A stretch of 64,000 nucleotides of DNA from Citrus sinensis (Eukaryota > Streptophyta > Magnoliopsida > Sapindales > Rutaceae). Shown in pieces: positions 1 through 13,340 of this stretch. The translations under genes and the position numbers were made by a program. Position 1 is the stretch's first letter; each line of letters starts with the position of its first letter. The notes under the pieces are model-generated. The model was not told the origin of the DNA, searched no databases, and worked only from the letters and a program-made list of their open reading frames with translations. The stretch covers positions 5,748,001 to 5,812,000 of the forward strand of contig NC_068562.1 in NCBI RefSeq assembly GCF_022201045.2, in the 5' to 3' direction.

Positions 1-3000
1 ACTCTGTTGATTTTTATGAACACGTGTACGGTGATGGAAGATGGGACCCTCTATAAATGTATCCTGCCATCCTCTGCCAAATATCACAGTTGATCTACCA
101 CAGATAACTTCTAATAGTGTGGTGTTCACATAATTACATGTGGTGCAGCTTCTATTTTATGCAGTTTCTATAATAAATGTATCCGTAAAAATGATGGATG
201 CAAAAATTTTGTATAAATTTATCTTATATAAATTAATATAGTATTAATTAATTAAATGAATAAAAATATAAAATAATAAAAATAAATTATGTGGATCAAA
301 TGATATTTAATTTAACTAATTTTTTCATACTACATCAATTTGTATAAAATAAATTTATATAAAAATTTGTAACTATATCATTACTCTAAATAAAAATAAT
401 ACACTTTAAGAAAAATATTTCAATAATTATATCGACGCGTGCCTCAAAATGCATGTATTAATGAAAGTTCTAATGGTCCATATTCTACAAAAAGAAAAAA
501 ATAATTGTATTTAACAATTTCTTCCTGATAATTAATATAACTATGATAATAGGAAATTAAATATTTTCAAAACAGATGCCACGTAATTGTTAATCGTATG
601 ATCATTTTACACATGTTAACTCGAGCGACTAGGAGATGGTTAATTGAGTTCCTCATGGGAGGTGTGTGGGCGGGCTGCTTTCGTATAAGGTGGTTTACTT
701 TTCACTCTTGTTGGTTCGGTTCCTAGACCCCTAGCTAAGAAAAGAGCAGAGAGATGAGATGGTCCCTCCTCCTGAGCCTTATTATTAGACTGCTGCCAGC
801 TTGCATTACTAAATTACATACATTGCACTAAGATATTGTTCTTATCCTAACTTTTAAATATTTATGGTTGTATAGTATTGTATAAAAAAGTGGTTAATCC
901 AATGGAAATTATATAAAATAAACTACGGGTAGTGTTTAGGGTGTGTTGCATTAAAACATAGTTCATATTTTAAATATAATTATTTATTTTTTATTATTTA
1001 AAAATTATAATAGATTTAAATTTATTAAATATTAATTTATATTTAATTTAATTTAATATAAAAATATAAAAGTGTAATAATATAATATTATTATATCACA
1101 TAAGTTTATATAATATATCATATTAAATTATACCATACTGATAATAACTAATATATAAAAAAAATTATATTATAATAAAATATAATTAACACTATCACAA
1201 CATAATATCGTAATATTTTGTTATTTGATAATAGCATATTATTATTAAGTCATTTTTTATGTTATAAAAATACTTATTTAATATTTATTTTTAAGAATTA
1301 ATAATAATAAAGCCCTAACATATTAATCTATTTAATTAAAATCAATCTAATTTTAACATTGATATTTATACCATACAAAACATAGTATTGTATTACAATT
1401 CCCCTAATACGCAATACAGCTAATTAAGTATAATATAATAGAGCCTTTTTTTATTTAATTTGCGCAACACTTAATAATTTATTATAATATGATTCTAAAA
1501 AAAAAAAAAACAACAGATGTTTCAAATTCCACGGTGTGGGAAACAGAAGTGAGTGCAATTGCTTTTGTTTACATTTTCATATCCCTGGTCTTTATGACAC
1601 AACAAAGAAGGGGGATAGAGAAAGAGAGCATTAGATAGAATTGGACTATTAGCTGTGTGGTTACCCATACCAATAAAGTTGTGGTCCCCTACATTTCCAT
1701 GTGGGTCCCAACTCATTTTTCTCTTTATGCAAGTTATTGGTGGAGGCATGTGAGGTGGGCCCCTTGACGCATCCTAGATGTCATTTTTACCCTTTGGTCA
1801 CCATCACTTCAAAAAAATATTTGCATCAATCGGAGGAGCAGGATAGGAGTCGGGTACAGTTCCTTTCTTGTAAGCTTCCGATTGGTGAATATGATATCCC
1901 ATCTACTCCGAAAGCTGTCCTATGTACAAACATAAAGAACTAAAAATTTATAAACCAATCAAATCTTGCGACGTCAGCTCAACGCACTTCTTTTTGCGCC
2001 TTTGGAATGACGTGGACAAATGTTAGTGGTTCGTATGAGTAATAGTAATAGATTTGATTGCGGGGGATTGATTCAGTAAATATTAAATTTGGAAACATGG
2101 AATCACTTTGTTATCTCTTTCTGAGTTCAGGTGATGCACGTTAGCTTTTTTTTTTTTTAATTCAGCACAGCTCTCTACCCCCCACTTACTGGTATTTTGG
2201 CTTTAAATAATGACGATTCCACTTTCGAATTGATGATTAAGTATTAGCTTTAATTAGGGTTAATTATTAATGGCGTTAATGTTCCTTTAATCAACTTTTA
2301 TTACTTTAATTGGTATTGTTCAGGCAGCCAACACATAGGGCGGCATGCTCCACTTTGCGCCCGCAACTTCTACTATGTTTGGGCTCTTTATATTTATGCA
2401 AGATAACAAAAGCACCTCTATTTTGGTCGTCTTCTTCTTCTTCTTCTTTTTCCCCACCCCTTTTTGTCCTGATTTACAAATTTAAAGTGCAAAGTACCCA
2501 TTACGTAAAGAATATTGTTATGTATTATATATGCATGCATAACTAGCTAGGCTATTCTATACAAATATATTTGTTTACTATGTATCTAGAGATTCTAAGC
2601 AATACATTATATTATATAGCTTTTCAATGTCTACGTTTCATACTTAGCCCAAATTTCATTACTCTCTGGCATCCCCTTTATCTGTCTCCTATCTAAACCA
2701 AGATCCAAAGACACATCCAGAAGATAAAAGCTTTGCCTTTACATCGATGGCAGCTGAAAATTGTTAACTGAATTATTGTTTAAATTTTGGGACTTGGGAA
2801 TGTTTGATTTCATGAGAAATAGTTTGGAACCTTCTTATAAAACATCACTATTAGTGTTTTGAAAATGTTTATTCTCATGTACCTTTAATTCTCTTTTACA
2901 TAAGGTTCTCTTTAATTTGTTTCTCGAAAAAGTAAAGTTTTTTTTTTTTTTTTTGTCTCAAGTTATAAAATAAATTACCTTAACATGTTTCAGATATATA

Positions 3001-3239
3001 TCTGTTGATTTAGATTCAAATATCAAATGTACGACATCATATATTACACGAAAATATATTGTAGATTATGTGAGAAATGTAATTACAAAATGGACCCATA
3101 TATATGGCATATATCATATCATATTTACATAATTGAGATACGTAGTTTCTATCTCACGTGATATGTTACTAATTATTCATTATTATGTGTTAGGTATTAG
3201 TTGACTTTATCTTCAATTATTAATGTGATAATTTTAGTA
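1..3239. other. AT-rich intergenic DNA, no gene recognised
   Basis: No open frame here resembles a plant protein. The stretch has long A/T tracts, a T run near 2150, a CTT-type pyrimidine repeat near 2430 and a long T run near 2940. Part of 1500-2200 is less AT-rich but lacks a convincing exon. Confidence 0.6.
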
Positions 3240-3862
3240 GGGTAAATTCTTATTTAATCCATATGTTTTGACTTAAGTGCTCTATTAGTCTTTATATTTT
3301 AAAAAATACATTTATATACCCCTGTTATTAAATATGTTACATTCTTCCCTTTATTTTTCTTTACTTTTATAATAATACCCTAGTAAACAAATTATGGACA
3401 TTAATTAATTTATTTATATAAAAAGTTAATTAACAAGTTAACTCATAAATATCAGTATGAAATAACTAGCTTTTTTTTGGTGCCTTTACAACAATCTTGA
3501 TAATAATTATTTGTAAATAAATTAATAGCAACCAACTTAAATCAAAGTTTAATATCCTTACAACAAACTTACTAATAATTGTATGTAAAAATTTAATTTA
3601 CCAAATTAATCCTAAAAGTAAAATAAAACTTAAAAGTTTACATGAATTTTATTTTAATTTTAAAGCTAATTTAATAAATTAACATTTTTTATTTTCATTA
3701 ATATTCTAAGAATATTGTTGCAAGGTTATTATTGTAAAAAGAAAGAAAAATTAAGGGTAAGAACATAATATATTTAACATGGGGTGTCTTGAGTTATTTT
3801 TAAAACTAGAGATTAAACAAGCTATTAAATCTAAATATAGGGACAAAACGGGTATTTGTTCA
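3240..3862. mobile_element. Mutator-like non-autonomous element, copy A
   Basis: The two ends are long, diverged inverted repeats of roughly 150 bases. The left arm begins GGGTAAATTCTTATTTAATC and the right arm, read in reverse, begins TGAACAAATACCCGTTTTG. It is flanked by ATTTTAGTA (3231-3239) and ATCTTAGTA (3863-3871), a 9-base target duplication with one mismatch, as expected for the Mutator superfamily. There is no transposase frame. A related copy lies at 5215-5860. Element class is inferred from TIR length and duplication size. Confidence 0.65.
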
Positions 3863-4031
3863 ATCTTAGTACTCTAGTTATCAATAAAATCATTTGAGAT
3901 ACAAAGTATATATCCTTATTTTTAAAAATTAATTTTTTAACCCTTACCTCCTCCAAAATTATTCAAACAAGAATGACTAATTAATTTAACCTACTTGAAA
4001 ACCACTCAACCAAATACTTATGAGTTATTTA

Positions 4032-4109
<78 letters not shown>

Positions 4110-5214
4110 ATTTCAAGAGTTATATAACTCAAAAGCTTCGCTCCTTTAATATTTTAGTAATTAGAAGATGATAAGGATGATGTTTATAGAGAGAGAATAA
4201 AATTAAGGGATTTGCTATTGTCATCAAATTATTGGGCGTGTGGAAATTTTAATGAAGATATCCTCTACAACAACTAATTATAATCTATGTTATTAGCTAA
4301 AACTTTGGGTGTCGTGTAATTCATATATCTTTCAGGCCATAGCCTTACAAGAATATATTCTAGGCCACCTGGCTTATAAGCACCCGTAAAGCAAGTACAA
4401 GAGAGCGTATTGTCTTAATATTTTGAAAACAATATCGTATAATTTAGAAGAGTTGAGTATCATTTTTAATCAATTTTTATACGGAAGAAGAGAGAGAACA
4501 TGAATATGATAATATGAAGCATGTTTTAGACCTTGATTGCGATTCCATAGACAATGAAAATCAAGGTGATTAGGTTAATTTAGTATTATTCAATTGGGCA
4601 AAGTTTATTTAGCCCTCTAATTCTTGATGATTAGCATATATAAGTTTCTCCAATGATTTAAGAGAGAATCTTTTTGTTACGTTCAAGTGTAAACATCTTC
4701 AATTAGGACTAATTACGTAGGAATTAAATATTTTTATTTTGTCTATTCCAAGCACAATATCGATGCCTATCAAGAGAAAAGATTTTTTTTTTAATTTCTT
4801 TTCTTTTTCTAGTGTTCTTTATTCTGTTAGAAGATTCGTGCTCTCTCTACTTCTTTGAAGTTTAAAGATTAATTTGAAGTTTATTCTTTCTGGGAAATAA
4901 TTTTAACTCTTTTCAACTTATTGTGCAGTCACTATTCGTATTCATATTGCAAATCAGTGAGATCGTCAATTATATAATGATAACACTAAGAAGAATCGCT
5001 AAAGAATCAGCATCATTAACCTTGATTTATCACGCATAAAGCAATGGCCAAATCAAAAGTAATACAAATAACTCTTATTTGAGAAAAAAAATTAATGTGA
5101 AGTGAGTTTGAATAATGATAGATGAAACTTTTGTTCGTTTCATCGGCTAATTGTCGTATTGAAGTTATATTCTGACTTAATAATTATGGATTTCTGCATA
5201 TTTAGTTAAATTAC
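3863..5214. other. AT-rich intergenic DNA between two related elements
   Basis: No gene recognised. The spacer contains the CT/AT microsatellite at 4036-4109 and otherwise unremarkable A/T-rich sequence. Confidence 0.6.
4036..4109. repeat. (CT)n-(AT)n compound microsatellite
   Basis: An uninterrupted CT run of about 27 units passes directly into about nine AT units. It is likely to vary in length between individuals. Confidence 0.95.
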
Positions 5215-5860
5215 AGGGTAATTATTTGTTTACTCATTATATTTTGAGTTAAGCGTCCATTTAAATCCTCTAATTTAAGAAATACATCAAGACGCCCTTG
5301 CTAGTAATTATATTACAATCTTACTCTTATTTTTTCTTTACTTTTGTAATATTCTTACAACAATATTCTTGGAGATAATAATAATAAATGTAAATTTATC
5401 AAATTATTCTTAAAAGTAAAATAAATTAATTGCTATTATTTTTCTTTTAAGATTAATTTAGTGAATTATTTTTTTACAAAAAATTAAATATAAGATTGTT
5501 GCAAGAATATTAAACATTGCTTTAAGTTAGCCGATATTAATTAATTTATATATAATAATTAGTAACATTGTTGCAAGAGTATGAAAAATACCATTTGTTT
5601 CACACTGATATAAAATACAAGTTATTTCATACTAATGTTTATTTCTTAATTTACTAATAAGTAATTATTGGGTAATTTAGTAATTAACTTTTGTTAATAG
5701 ATTAAAAAAAATTATGTCAACAATATTGTTGAAAAGGTATTATTGTAAAAGTAAAGAAAAAAGCAAGGTTAAGAGTGTACCATATTTAATAGTAGGATAT
5801 ATAATACATGGATTAAATGGACTTTTAATTTAAAATATAGGAATTAAACGAACAATCATC
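5215..5860. mobile_element. Mutator-like non-autonomous element, copy B
   Basis: This is a second member of the family at 3240-3862, in the same orientation and of similar length. The left arm begins AGGGTAATTATTTGTTTACT and the right arm, reversed, begins GATGATTGTTCGTTTAATTC. Both continue as matching inverted arms rich in TTTTTCTTTACTTTT. Flanks are TTAAATTAC (5206-5214) and TTAAATTAT (5861-5869), a 9-base duplication with one mismatch. There is no coding capacity. Confidence 0.65.
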
Positions 5861-8800
5861 TTAAATTATGTTTCCTTTTGGGTGATACATAAGATTTTTG
5901 AGTTAATTTGTGTGAATGACTAGGTTAAATAGATTAACAACCATTTTAGATAATTTTTACTAAGGACATAACAAACCTATTAATAGATGCATCATAAATA
6001 TGTTGAGATCGCTCACCATCATGTGTTGAGAGTGAACTCAAGCTTCAAAAGTCTATTGATATACATTTATCTTGATAAACGAGCACAACTGAAAATATGT
6101 GCATCACAAATATATCGGACCTATCTTGATGTATTATAAACGTGATTAACATTAACTCGTAACTAAGTCCTACTAAGAAACTTAGTCAACCCGTGAAATG
6201 TGTCTATCAAAAGTATGCCAAACTTACCTCGATGCATCATAATTACAGTCCACGCCAAAACATCAACTTCAAAGAAGAAGAAAAATTTATACTCACAACA
6301 CACACTCTCCCACAAAAGTCTTGAATTATGGTCTTAAAAAAAATGGGATACAGATCATCTACTTGTTTTTAACCTTTGGCTTACCTTTTTTTTTTTATAT
6401 ATCAATTGATTGGCGGTAAATAAAAATAGAAACAATTAAATGATCTAAATCATAAATGGCCTATAATATACATGTGTGCAAGATTGTTATAAGTCAAAAT
6501 GACTAGAGGATCCATTTGTTAAAAAAATGAGATAAAAAAAAAACTAAATCAAGATTGGTTGGCGCTTACACATTCAATTAACATACTTGCTAAGTTGATT
6601 TTAGACTCAAATAAATCACCACGATCGATGCTTTTTCATGTTTTAGATGTCTTCATCAAATTTTTGGTGGCAGTTATAATGAGTTAAATATGTTTACGAT
6701 CACATTAATAATATTGCTGAATCATACCCATGCGTTATACTCGTGATATGTTATTACCAACAAAAGAAAAAAAGAAATCAACGGTCAATTTTACACCGGG
6801 AGTGGCGTGGAAGGGCATACAACGTCGGATAGTGACAGTATAGTTGATGACACATTAGGAAAGTTGAATGAGACGCGGCCGTTTAAAGACAAAAGCAACG
6901 ACAATGACTCCGCACTCTGTTTTGCTTTTCCACTTTTCTTTTCTCTCTTGGAGTTGTGTATGCTTTAGCTTCCGAATGAAGACGTGTTAATAGTAGTGAT
7001 TAATACCATCGCACGCGGTCAATTTTATTGACCTGCAGCATCTTCAGTGGGGCCACATGTTTTTAGCAAGTAACTTTTCAATCGTTAGATCCAAACACTT
7101 GTCGGACACGTGTGAGTCGATTTCCTGGCCTTTTTCTTTCTGCGTCTCGCGGCAAACGCTCCCTTATAACGTGGTTCTTTCTTGTAAGTTTTGTTCTGAA
7201 ATTACGTATGCAAGGACGGATTATGGAACTTTAATGGAAGGTGAGCAAATCATGATTATTATTATTATAATATCAGAATGATCTTCACTAATCACTAAAA
7301 CAAACAAAGCGACCAATTGCTGTAAGTGGTCCAAAGAAACACAACATTCAATTGTTCACATTAGGAGCTGTGCATTGTACTCATTACCCAACCAACCATT
7401 CTTGAAGACATCAATCAACTGACGTTTGTTCTTTTAGCTGAAGTTTGGATTATTTTAAGGCAGTGGCTATGGTGTTCTACCATGAAGTATTGATAATAAT
7501 CGTTTGATTCATATTATAACAGTAAATATAAATATAATATTTATTTTAATGATTATACAATCAACAACATTGTTCTATTATAAAATAGTTTCAATATAGT
7601 CAGACTTTTATTTTAATTATAATTAGATCGAAATTTAGATTATATATATGTGTTAAACTATCATATTTATTTATTTAGCATCTTATTATAAATGTCTGAA
7701 AACAAATAACTAACATTTAATTTTATCTTGTACCCATATCGTTATTAGTGTAAAGTTTTAAGACATTAAATCATATATATCACATTATTTTACTTAAGCA
7801 GTATCATGATCAATGATGTAAAACAAGTCGAGTATTCGTCATTCAAATAAGTACCCATTCAGTCTTTAAAAAAAAATAATAATAATAATACGACCACCTA
7901 TTTAGGAAGACCAAATTAGCTGTATCATTATAATGCATCATTATCTTGTTATTGGCGGACTCCTAATAATAAACCTATAAATTGAAATCTGGCAAACGTC
8001 AAGCGATTCGCATAAGCCCAATTGTGGGCTTAATTGAGAATTATGTTAATGGCCTATTCTGGATTATTAAAGATCTTCCCAAATGAATATCTGATTAAAT
8101 TAATTATTCGTCCTAAATAAAATATGTTGGGTAGGGGCCCTTTCTCCATCAACTAATGTAAAAAAACTTGAGTTCGTGTATTTGCAGTGGGGACGTTGCA
8201 TTGAAAAGTAATAAGCACAAAATTTATTTTAATCAAAGTTCATTGAAAAAAAAATTATATTACTAAAAGATTAGTCATTAGAGAAAGGAACACTAAGGTC
8301 CCCATCAATGGTGTCACTGTCAGAAATCAAATAAGCCACATGCTACTTTTAGCTCGGCTTAGCCGATCTTTTTTTGTTTTGAATCTGTAATTTCGATTCA
8401 TTACAGTCTTTTTAATCGGCAGTTTGATATTTTTGCTTACAATTTTTTACTAGCCATCTCCTACCGTTGTTCTGATGCACTGTTACATCCTCAAGTGTTC
8501 CCGGCCCAAAAAAAGAAAAAAAAAAAGAGTTATTGTTTTATGATGGGGTTCAACGGAATGATTTTTTCGGTAATTCTGACATTTAAGGATAATGAAATTG
8601 AATACCGTAAAATAGTCTAAACATTTATTTTTAAATGGGATATTATCATTTTACCACTAAAGTTATTATGACATATCATGTTAGTACCACGGGATTGCCG
8701 AAAAGTGTATTTTACCACCAAACGTTTGCACTGTTATCAATTTACCATATTTTCGTTAAAAAAGTTAAAAATTGTTGATGTTTTACTGATGTCATAAGGG

Positions 8801-10984
8801 CATCAAACACATTTCCTATTGAAGCCAAAACACTGCATTACAAGTGTAAAATAAATAAGAAAACAAAGTAAAAAAATTCAAGGGAAATAATTTGTGGTGG
8901 ATACTTTTTTCTGCCATCCACATACATTGCTGTGTTGGTTGGGAAGAATGGATTTGATTAGCAATGTGATATGTCTCTTAGTTTATCACTATTTTTGTGA
9001 TATGATATGTGATTAATGATTTTGTTTAAGTCGCGATATGACTAGGTCAATTTACCAAATATAATAGAAAGTTTCATCGATTAAGCGTCATAAAATTAGT
9101 ATTAATTGGACTTAGTAATCCAATTTCACATACTTCGTCATGAGTTTGGGGTCAATTTTATCATAAAATGTCCACAATTGAGAGAGTTTATATGATAATT
9201 AATCCTTGGGGCCGGCCTACTTTGGTAGTTTATTATCAATTTTTCAAAGTCTTCTGAAGTCTGCTTTTGTAGTTTATTATGAATTTTCAAAGTTTGTAAG
9301 AAGATAACATTATTCTTACGTATTAACACATTTACTTTACGGAAATAATCAATGTCGCAAACATAAGAGTTAATATGTAAAAATTTTTATGTTGGAACAT
9401 GGGTGACCACCTTTACACCCCCTCGCCCCCCAAAAAAAGAACAATAATCTATTACTATTTGGGCTCCATTAACCATTTGGTATTATTGTATAATAGTTGT
9501 GGTTTTAGACCATATTCGTAAAATGTTTGGTAAAAATTTACAACTCATCTGTAAGAATAAGAGAAGACAGCGCCGGATAGATAGTTCTATTACGGAGTTG
9601 TCAATACCAAACGCTTCCGAGATTTAATAATATTTAAGAAGACATATATGTATAAAATTATTCAAATAGAAAATCTTTTGTTACTAACGCATATGGATTT
9701 TCAATTACCACTTAATTGCGAAGAACTTAATTTATAGAAGTAATTGACGTTTATTTTTTTTTTCAGAAATTTGCAAGTAAAGAATTAAAAAAAAAAAAAA
9801 AGAACATATGATGCAATCTGATAAGAGTATGTATTAATATAAATCCACTTGCTCCACTGGATTATATATTCCAAAAAACATGTTACCATATTTCAGTGAC
9901 TTGTTGAGCTAAACAAAATTTCTTATTGAATTTAATAGCATCTTGTTTATTGACTATTGTATCCATCTGCTGCTTATTTGACCTTTTATATTCAGAAGCG
10001 GGAGTATTTTATTCCCACCGTCAAGGTATCGGACAAACACATCTGAGTAATTCAATAGCAGCAGATCCAAGGTTAATTCCTAAAAATTTATGCCATTGAA
10101 ATTTGGGAAGAGTTTTAAATTGCATCACATGATAACTTCCTAATAGGATAAGATGTGCCCAAAGTTAAGTACACTTCTCAAACAATCTTACATTATAAAT
10201 CGACATTAATGTTACAATTAAAAAAAAAAAAAAAAGTTGTGGATAATGGATACTATCTTTGACAAGCAAAGCGACAATAAACGCAGTTCATAAATCAGCT
10301 CTGATATTAAAGAAAATCTGCTGCATAAATAACAAAAGTGAAAAAAAAAATTAATAATAATAATAACCCGACAATCTTTAAACGTTTTCTCGAATGCAAC
10401 AATTTTACATAGACAAAATAGGTTGGTAGATTCTAATACCTTATCTGCTTAATTTACTAACATGTATTACATATTACACTTCCACCCACACATATATATA
10501 TATATATTAAGAGAATTCATACATCAAAACTACTCACCTAAACCACATTTTCAAAAAGCAATAGGTAACTTAAAAAAAGAAAAATTTATCATACGGATTG
10601 AACCGAGTTTCAACATTATAGAACTTTGCCTTTTTGGTTTTTTCAATCAATATGCTTCATCGCCGTGTAGTTAAGGAAAGGATAATGTCTTGTATGTAAC
10701 CATACAAAATTATATTAATAACTTTCGTTATAGTATCGTGTTATAACAACAACATTATTATATGATTTTTCGCCTGCGGTGACTTAGCCCCATCCTTAAT
10801 TATAATCACGGATTATCATTTCTTCAATTAAAAATGTTAATATTATACCATAATATGGGTATCAAACAAACCAAATCAAAGAAAAATAGTACCAGTTGTT
10901 ATGTTCACACTATGTTTGACATTAACAAGAGATGCACATGTTCAAATTCTTGTGGAAGTTAAATATTTGTATCCATTATACTTA
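5861..10984. other. AT-rich intergenic DNA, possible degraded repeats
   Basis: No gene recognised. The stretch 6780-7230 is less AT-rich and contains a G-box-like GACACGTGTG near 7106, but no exon follows. The stretch 8630-8790 resembles the end of a degraded dispersed repeat (TTACCACTAAA and TTTACCACCAAA). Around 9469-9620 the inward-facing ends TTTGGTATT suggest a decayed miniature transposon. Class and boundaries of these remnants are uncertain. Confidence 0.5.
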
Positions 10985-11799
10985 TGGTGTATTTACTAAT
11001 TGACAATAGAATTTGGTTGGAATAAGAATGGGAATGAGGAATGAGAACCAAAACAAAATAGTTACTTAAATTGCAAGAATCAAAACTAGAATGAGTTATA
11101 TTGCCATTGACTTATTTATTTTGTCTTCGAATCAGAATGAATAATGTGCTTAGTGAAGTATTATTATTATTATTGCACAAACTTATCCAACAATAATAAC
11201 AATAAAAATTTTAATAAAACTACCATCGCAATAATAACCGACAGTAAGATGGCAAGTAGTAATGAGCAACAACGGCAACGACGATGACCGACGGGAGCTC
11301 AATGAATGATGTCGAAGAGCAGCAGCGGCAACAAGATTGATCTGTGTGGTACTCAATATGTTTTTTTTCCCCAAATATTTAAAAGAAGGATGAAATGGGA
11401 TTATAAAATTTGAGTGGGGCTAATTTGGTTGGTCCTAGGAGCAAAGTTCTGATGCCCAACCTGCTCTAGAAATCAAACTCCAGTAATCATGCTCAAATTA
11501 ATCAGCCCTACACCAGTTTGATTTCCAATCCCCTCTTTATTTTAGAAGTAAACAAATTATTAATTCTCATTCCTTGATTCTTATTTCCATTACTAATAAG
11601 TAATCACACCTTTACTTGTGAAATTAAAAAATGATAATAAAGAATGAGAATTATTGGCAACTAAACACAGCAATAACAACAAGGTTCATTCTAATTTTAA
11701 TTCTTACAACTAAAATAAACAACTTATTTTGAGTCTTGATCATCATTTCAACATATTCCAATTTCAATATATTTTAATTATTGATCGATAAATACACCA
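10985..11799. mobile_element. Harbinger-like non-autonomous DNA element
   Basis: The ends match in inverted orientation: TGGTGTATTTACTAATTGAC on the left and TGGTGTATTTATCGATCAAT on the right when reversed. TTA lies immediately outside both ends (10982-10984 and 11800-11802), the 3-base duplication typical of PIF/Harbinger. The subterminal GAATAAGAATGGGAATGAGG is typical of Tourist/Harbinger-type elements. No transposase frame is visible in the 815 bases. Assignment rests on ends and duplication only. Confidence 0.55.
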
Positions 11800-12642
11800 T
11801 TAGAACCGAAGTTTCTCTCATTTTTAGCTCAAACATTGTTTGTTTGTGTATGGCATCTTTAATGCTGCCACGGTACCAAACTCAGCATGTGCATCGATTC
11901 TAACTTGTCGGTGAATAATTTTGACATCCTTCTTTCTATGAATAAAAACAATACGTTATAAAGGATTAGATATATAATATTGAAAAAAAAAATCAATCTT
12001 GAAAGAACAAAATCTTTTATTTTATTTTATTTTTATCTTAAACATATCGTAAATTAATCATATTTAGAAATTGTCAAATTTAATAATAAATATTCTCTGA
12101 CAAATACATCTCACTGCCTTGCAACAGCGGATCCCAAGTTTATTCCCCGGAATTTCGCGGCACTTACATCTTGTGAACTCCAAATTTAATTTTTGAACCC
12201 ACTTTATTTCATTAAAAATAAAGAATTTAATGGTCTAAGCATATGTCAATTTTAAGCACTTGAAACAATCAAAGGTTCATCATTTGCATAATTTTTGGAA
12301 AGAAAGGACAAAGGTTTATGTACAATGCCCAAGTGAGCTATACTATCATGTAACATTGCATGATTAAACCAAAAATATTATTAACGATGCCAATATTAAA
12401 TCTTAAATGATGTGACATTATTTTTGGAATGATAAAATAATAATAATAATTTTATTATTTATAAAATTTATTATGTAATAGATGAGTGCCGCATATACTT
12501 AAGATATAAATTAAGATCTAACAGTTGGAAATCCTAATATTATTGAATAGACAATTTCAACACAACTCATAATAAATTATAAAATTGTGTTGTATGTCTA
12601 GTTGGTCATTATGAAGTTATTTATTAGATTATCAATGAAATG

Positions 12643-12706
<64 letters not shown>

Positions 12707-12919
12707 CAATTTAAATAAAATTGATTACAATTCAGTACTAAACTGAGTTTTTACTAATCATTGGATTTAGAGTCAAGATCTATTTATTTATTTTAATTTC
12801 TCTCATCTTACAACCCTTAATTTAATACTCAACAATAACTCAGTTTAACATTGTATACTCGTTCAATAAAAACAACATTTAAGATATTGAAAAGAAAAAA
12901 AAAATCTAGTAACCGCAGT
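11800..12919. other. AT-rich intergenic DNA with an AT microsatellite
   Basis: No gene recognised apart from the AT microsatellite listed separately. A segment at 12098-12165 resembles 10031-10097 (about two thirds identical). Confidence 0.6.
12645..12698. repeat. (AT)n microsatellite
   Basis: About 27 uninterrupted AT units. The array can form a perfect cruciform and is expected to be length-variable. Confidence 0.95.
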
Positions 12920-13340
12920 AAATCGATGTTTTTTGCTGTGCACGGTGGTGGTAAATCAGAAAATTGGAATAGAATACTTTGATTGGGATTTGGGCCAGGG
13001 CCCAGCTGATTGGAAAAAAAGGGTGCTTTTTTGCGTGGTGACCGGTGAGCGCTAAGTGGGCCCGAGTGGGCCAAGCCCCCAAGAAGCCCGCGCAGAAGGG
13101 TCCATTGAGAGGGACAGCTGACGAGCCTCTAGACCCACGAGAAAATCAATCTCCAGAACAACCTTGAACGCGTGAGATAGAGGCTCCGAAGAGAAACGGG
13201 GGTAGAAATTCGAACAAAGGTTCGAACGTGAAGATACTTTCGCGGGGGGGCGTAAGGGAAGATAAAAGTGGGTGGAGCCCAGTAGGGTGACAGGGTTGGT
13301 GGGACGTGGAGCCCACAACCCCGGTATCAAAATCAAAGTC
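12920..13340. promoter_or_regulatory. GC-rich promoter-like island without an assigned gene
   Basis: This is the most GC-rich stretch of the first 17 kb. It contains several TGGGCC/GGGCCC motifs (about 12,990, 13,058 and 13,067) of the kind bound by TCP factors in plant promoters, plus GGTGACCGGTGAG and GTGGGACGTGG. No recognisable exon starts within 1 kb on either side. It could drive a non-coding transcript or be a fragment of a lost gene. Function is inferred from composition alone. Confidence 0.25.
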
